Assembly (NCBI RefSeq): GCF_014773225.1
Contig: NZ_JACXAJ010000011.1
Coordinates: forward strand, 55,090 to 119,089
From: Pontibacter aquaedesilientis
GTDB taxonomy: Bacteria > Bacteroidota > Bacteroidia > Cytophagales > Hymenobacteraceae
Reading direction: 5' to 3'
DNA length: 64,000 nt
The position numbers and the translations under genes were made by a program. The notes under the pieces were generated by a model that did no database searches, had not been told where the DNA came from, and saw only the letters and a program-made list of their open reading frames with translations. This document shows positions 62,128 through 64,000 of the stretch, piece after piece (positions within the stretch are counted from its first letter, which is position 1; each line of letters starts with the position of its first letter).

Positions 62128-62662
62128 CCTGATCTATACACTAGTTTTTTATAGGATTTAGCCCAAGTAATGGGTTAAATAGACATGATACTCACTCCTG
62201 TTGAAAGAGCAAAGACATGTTTCATAAAGAAGGGTGTAAAGGTTTGGCTATAGATTGAAAATTAGGTACAAGAATAATATATAATATAAAGTGATGACCA
62301 TTAAATGAATGAGGATTATGCCTCTAGTGAATGCTGGCGGAATCTTTTGCAGCTAATTTTAAGCCTGTAAAGCATTGTTTTCGGTGGGGGAGGTAAAGGG
62401 GCTGTAGCAATATGGTAGATCTTTGGAATAATTAGTTTAAATCAAATTTGCTTATTTACAATGCTTTAAATTTTTACAAAAAAAAGATTAATATAGCTAC
62501 ACTCCTATGTAAAATTGCATCAATTTGTCCTGTATTTAAAACGGAGACAAATACGTACTTAGCGTCACGGTTTGAAATACTTCACAGTGCCAAGCAAAAG
62601 TATGTGCTATGTTATTTAATGTCGTGATCCTATTCGCAGCAAAAACCATTTAAACTGCTCGC
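62128..62662. other. A+T-rich intergenic region
   Basis: These 535 bases lie between the Lnt-like gene start and the Crp-AraC gene end. I find no open frame with coding character, no tRNA and no clear terminator stem. The Lnt promoter should be near the left end, but I see no exact TAnnTTTG on the minus strand. Confidence 0.4.
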
Positions 62663-63646
62663 TTATTGCTTGCCAGCTTTTCCTGCCAGGTATACCCTGG
62701 GACTTACCCCCTCTGCCTTGCTAAAAGCTTTGTAAAAACCGCTTCTGGAAGCAAACCCAGCTTGCAGGGCCAAAGCCTCCATGGTGAAGCTCTGCAGGTT
62801 TTCTACTTTTTCTAACTGTGCTTTGAGGTAGCTAATGCGGTAATGGTTGATGAAGTCCTTGAAATTTTTCCTGACGTGTGAGTTCAAGACGTGCGATAGC
62901 TTATACCCTGGAACATCTAGCTTCATGGCAAGGTCTTGCACCTTCAGGTTCTTCTCTTTAAAGCACTCAGTTCGATGGATGTAGTCCTTCATTTTTGCTA
63001 GCAGGCGCTCCGCTTCCAGATCGTCCTGAGGCTTAATGTAATCCTGTTTTTTGATGCGGGCAAGGGTTTCCGGTTTCATATCCAGGAAGGAGGCAACACA
63101 TTCCAGGGGAAGCCGGTCCACATACCCGGGCTTGGATTTCACAAAGTATGCGTATCGCTCTTTGGCATTACCGACCCTTACGATATGGGAACGCTCTTGC
63201 GCATCCCGATAATAATTCTCGTATACCTTGCGAATGATGAAGTTCAAGTCGAAGAACCGCTGATACCAGTTTTGCAGAATGTCTGTGTGCACGCCCAAAA
63301 CCAGGGTTGGCTCAATGGCTACAATCGCCTCCCGCGATGGTTTCTCGCCATAAAGACCGGACAGGGAGCTAACAAACTCGTTCTCAACTGAGATGTAGGT
63401 TGTTATTTTTTTCTGTTTGTGCAACGAATAAGCCATCAAGGCCCCTTCCCGAATAAAATACATGTAGTGGCACAGATGCCCTTGATGAAGCAGGTGTTGT
63501 TCTTCCGCTAACTGTATCGCAATGGCGTGTTGGTGGAATTCATCCTGCAGTTCTTTGCAAATTGGATGCTGGGTGGCAAGCAGGTTGATAATGTACGCTA
63601 TATCAGCCGGTTTTACCTGTGTAAACGGTAAAGGTTCTTCAAACAT
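62663..63646 (-). CDS. Regulator with Crp-like N-terminus and AraC-type C-terminus
   Basis: This is a 327-residue protein. Residues 20-150 resemble a cyclic-nucleotide-binding fold of the Crp/Fnr group (HLLHQGHLCHYMYFIREGAL, YISVENEFVSSLSG). About 180-205 reads like the Crp HTH (LPLECVASFLDMKPETLARI). About 225-320 is an AraC-type double HTH (VQDLAMKLDVPGYKLSHVLN, ALALQAGFASRSGFYKAFSK, ending GVSPRVYLA). The presence of both DNA-binding types in one chain is unusual. The ligand and targets are unknown; there is no adjacent candidate target except the Lnt-like gene. Confidence 0.8.
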   Translation of the reverse strand: MFEEPLPFTQVKPADIAYIINLLATQHPICKELQDEFHQHAIAIQLAEEQHLLHQGHLCHYMYFIREGALMAYSLHKQKKITTYISVENEFVSSLSGLYGEKPSREAIVAIEPTLVLGVHTDILQNWYQRFFDLNFIIRKVYENYYRDAQERSHIVRVGNAKERYAYFVKSKPGYVDRLPLECVASFLDMKPETLARIKKQDYIKPQDDLEAERLLAKMKDYIHRTECFKEKNLKVQDLAMKLDVPGYKLSHVLNSHVRKNFKDFINHYRISYLKAQLEKVENLQSFTMEALALQAGFASRSGFYKAFSKAEGVSPRVYLAGKAGKQ

Positions 63647-64000
63647 TAATTGACTCTGCTCTTCAGTTTTTATACCCCCTCGAAGGGAGAAATCGCAGTA
63701 TAGAATAGCGACATTCTGTAAATATATAGCTTTTCATGTATTAGCTCCAAATGCCAGACTACTGACGCAACCATCCACATACACTTGATGTTACACCTTC
63801 GAATTACCTAGCGGTTCCATTCAGGGGGCTGGCTCTACTTAAAGGGGACTTAGCAGAATCTAATCCTATGGTAAATATTTTGGTTGTGGTCTACAATGTA
63901 TGATGGTTTCTATAATAGAAAATTAGCTTCATGGCGCTGTAATGGTTCTGCTCTTTTTTGGAGAAGCAGGCCGTTTTTCTCACGATTCTTCGGTTTCTGG
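63647..64000. other. Right-edge intergenic region
   Basis: These 354 bases run to the window edge. They should include the regulator promoter near 63647-63720, but no exact consensus is found. No coding frame is convincing. Confidence 0.35.

Noticed and set aside
1..64000. CRISPR arrays, transposases and integrases.
   Set aside because: I found no regularly spaced direct repeats with unique spacers and no recognisable transposase or integrase in the window.

Overview
The window looks like a chromosome segment of a Bacteroidota bacterium, most likely a Cytophagales/Hymenobacteraceae member of the Pontibacter type. The evidence is type IX secretion cargo with both type A and type B sorting tails, a PorP/SprF-OmpA-adhesin module, several promoters fitting the Bacteroidota -7 element TAnnTTTG, little sign of Shine-Dalgarno sequences, and the general gene set. 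The genus is an inference; no rRNA is present.

Region 1 (1 to about 22,330) is an A+T-rich defence-type accessory island. It has three tight operons. (a) The plus strand carries an Hsp70-like ATPase with C-terminal TPRs, a compact SF1 helicase and a 501-residue protein of unknown family (269-5411). (b) The minus strand carries a type I restriction-modification operon, hsdM-hsdS-X-hsdR (16236-5698), where X is a 1276-residue RecD-like helicase with a possible C-terminal nuclease domain. (c) The minus strand also carries a ubiquitin-like conjugation cassette: a metallo-beta-lactamase-fold protein ending in a flexible tail and terminal glycine, an E2-E1-JAB fusion, and a four-TM membrane protein (20739-16634). 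It is divergently controlled next to an XRE repressor/ImmA-IrrE protease pair (20889-22090). The island ends at the 3' side of a tRNA-Ile(CAU) gene (22331-22404), a classic integration edge, but no integrase and no second att copy are visible.

Region 2 (22.4-48.8 kb) is a more G+C-rich core chromosome with dense housekeeping and metabolic genes. They include HAD phosphatases, a site-2 protease, rhodanese, a T9SS cargo protein, a PASTA protein, a double-length D-Ala-D-Ala ligase, phosphoglycerate kinase, small conserved proteins, ABC ATPases, an AraC regulator with a methyltransferase, D-lactate dehydrogenase-like protein, RecQ, an AI-2E family transporter, sucC and an Ohr-type peroxidase. Two families of intergenic repeats and a very frequent AGGTATA heptamer mark this core; the heptamer is scarce in the island.

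Region 3 (48.7-51.5 kb) has tRNA-Arg(UCG) followed by a compact mercury-resistance operon, arsR-type regulator-merTP-merA.

Region 4 (51.7-60.5 kb) is a surface module on the minus strand: a 2172-residue type B T9SS adhesin with PA14, HYR and tandem 80-residue repeats, a PorP/SprF protein and an OmpA-family protein. Region 5 (60.5-64 kb) is A+T-rich and holds an Lnt-like N-acyltransferase and a regulator combining a Crp-like N-terminus with an AraC-type C-terminus.
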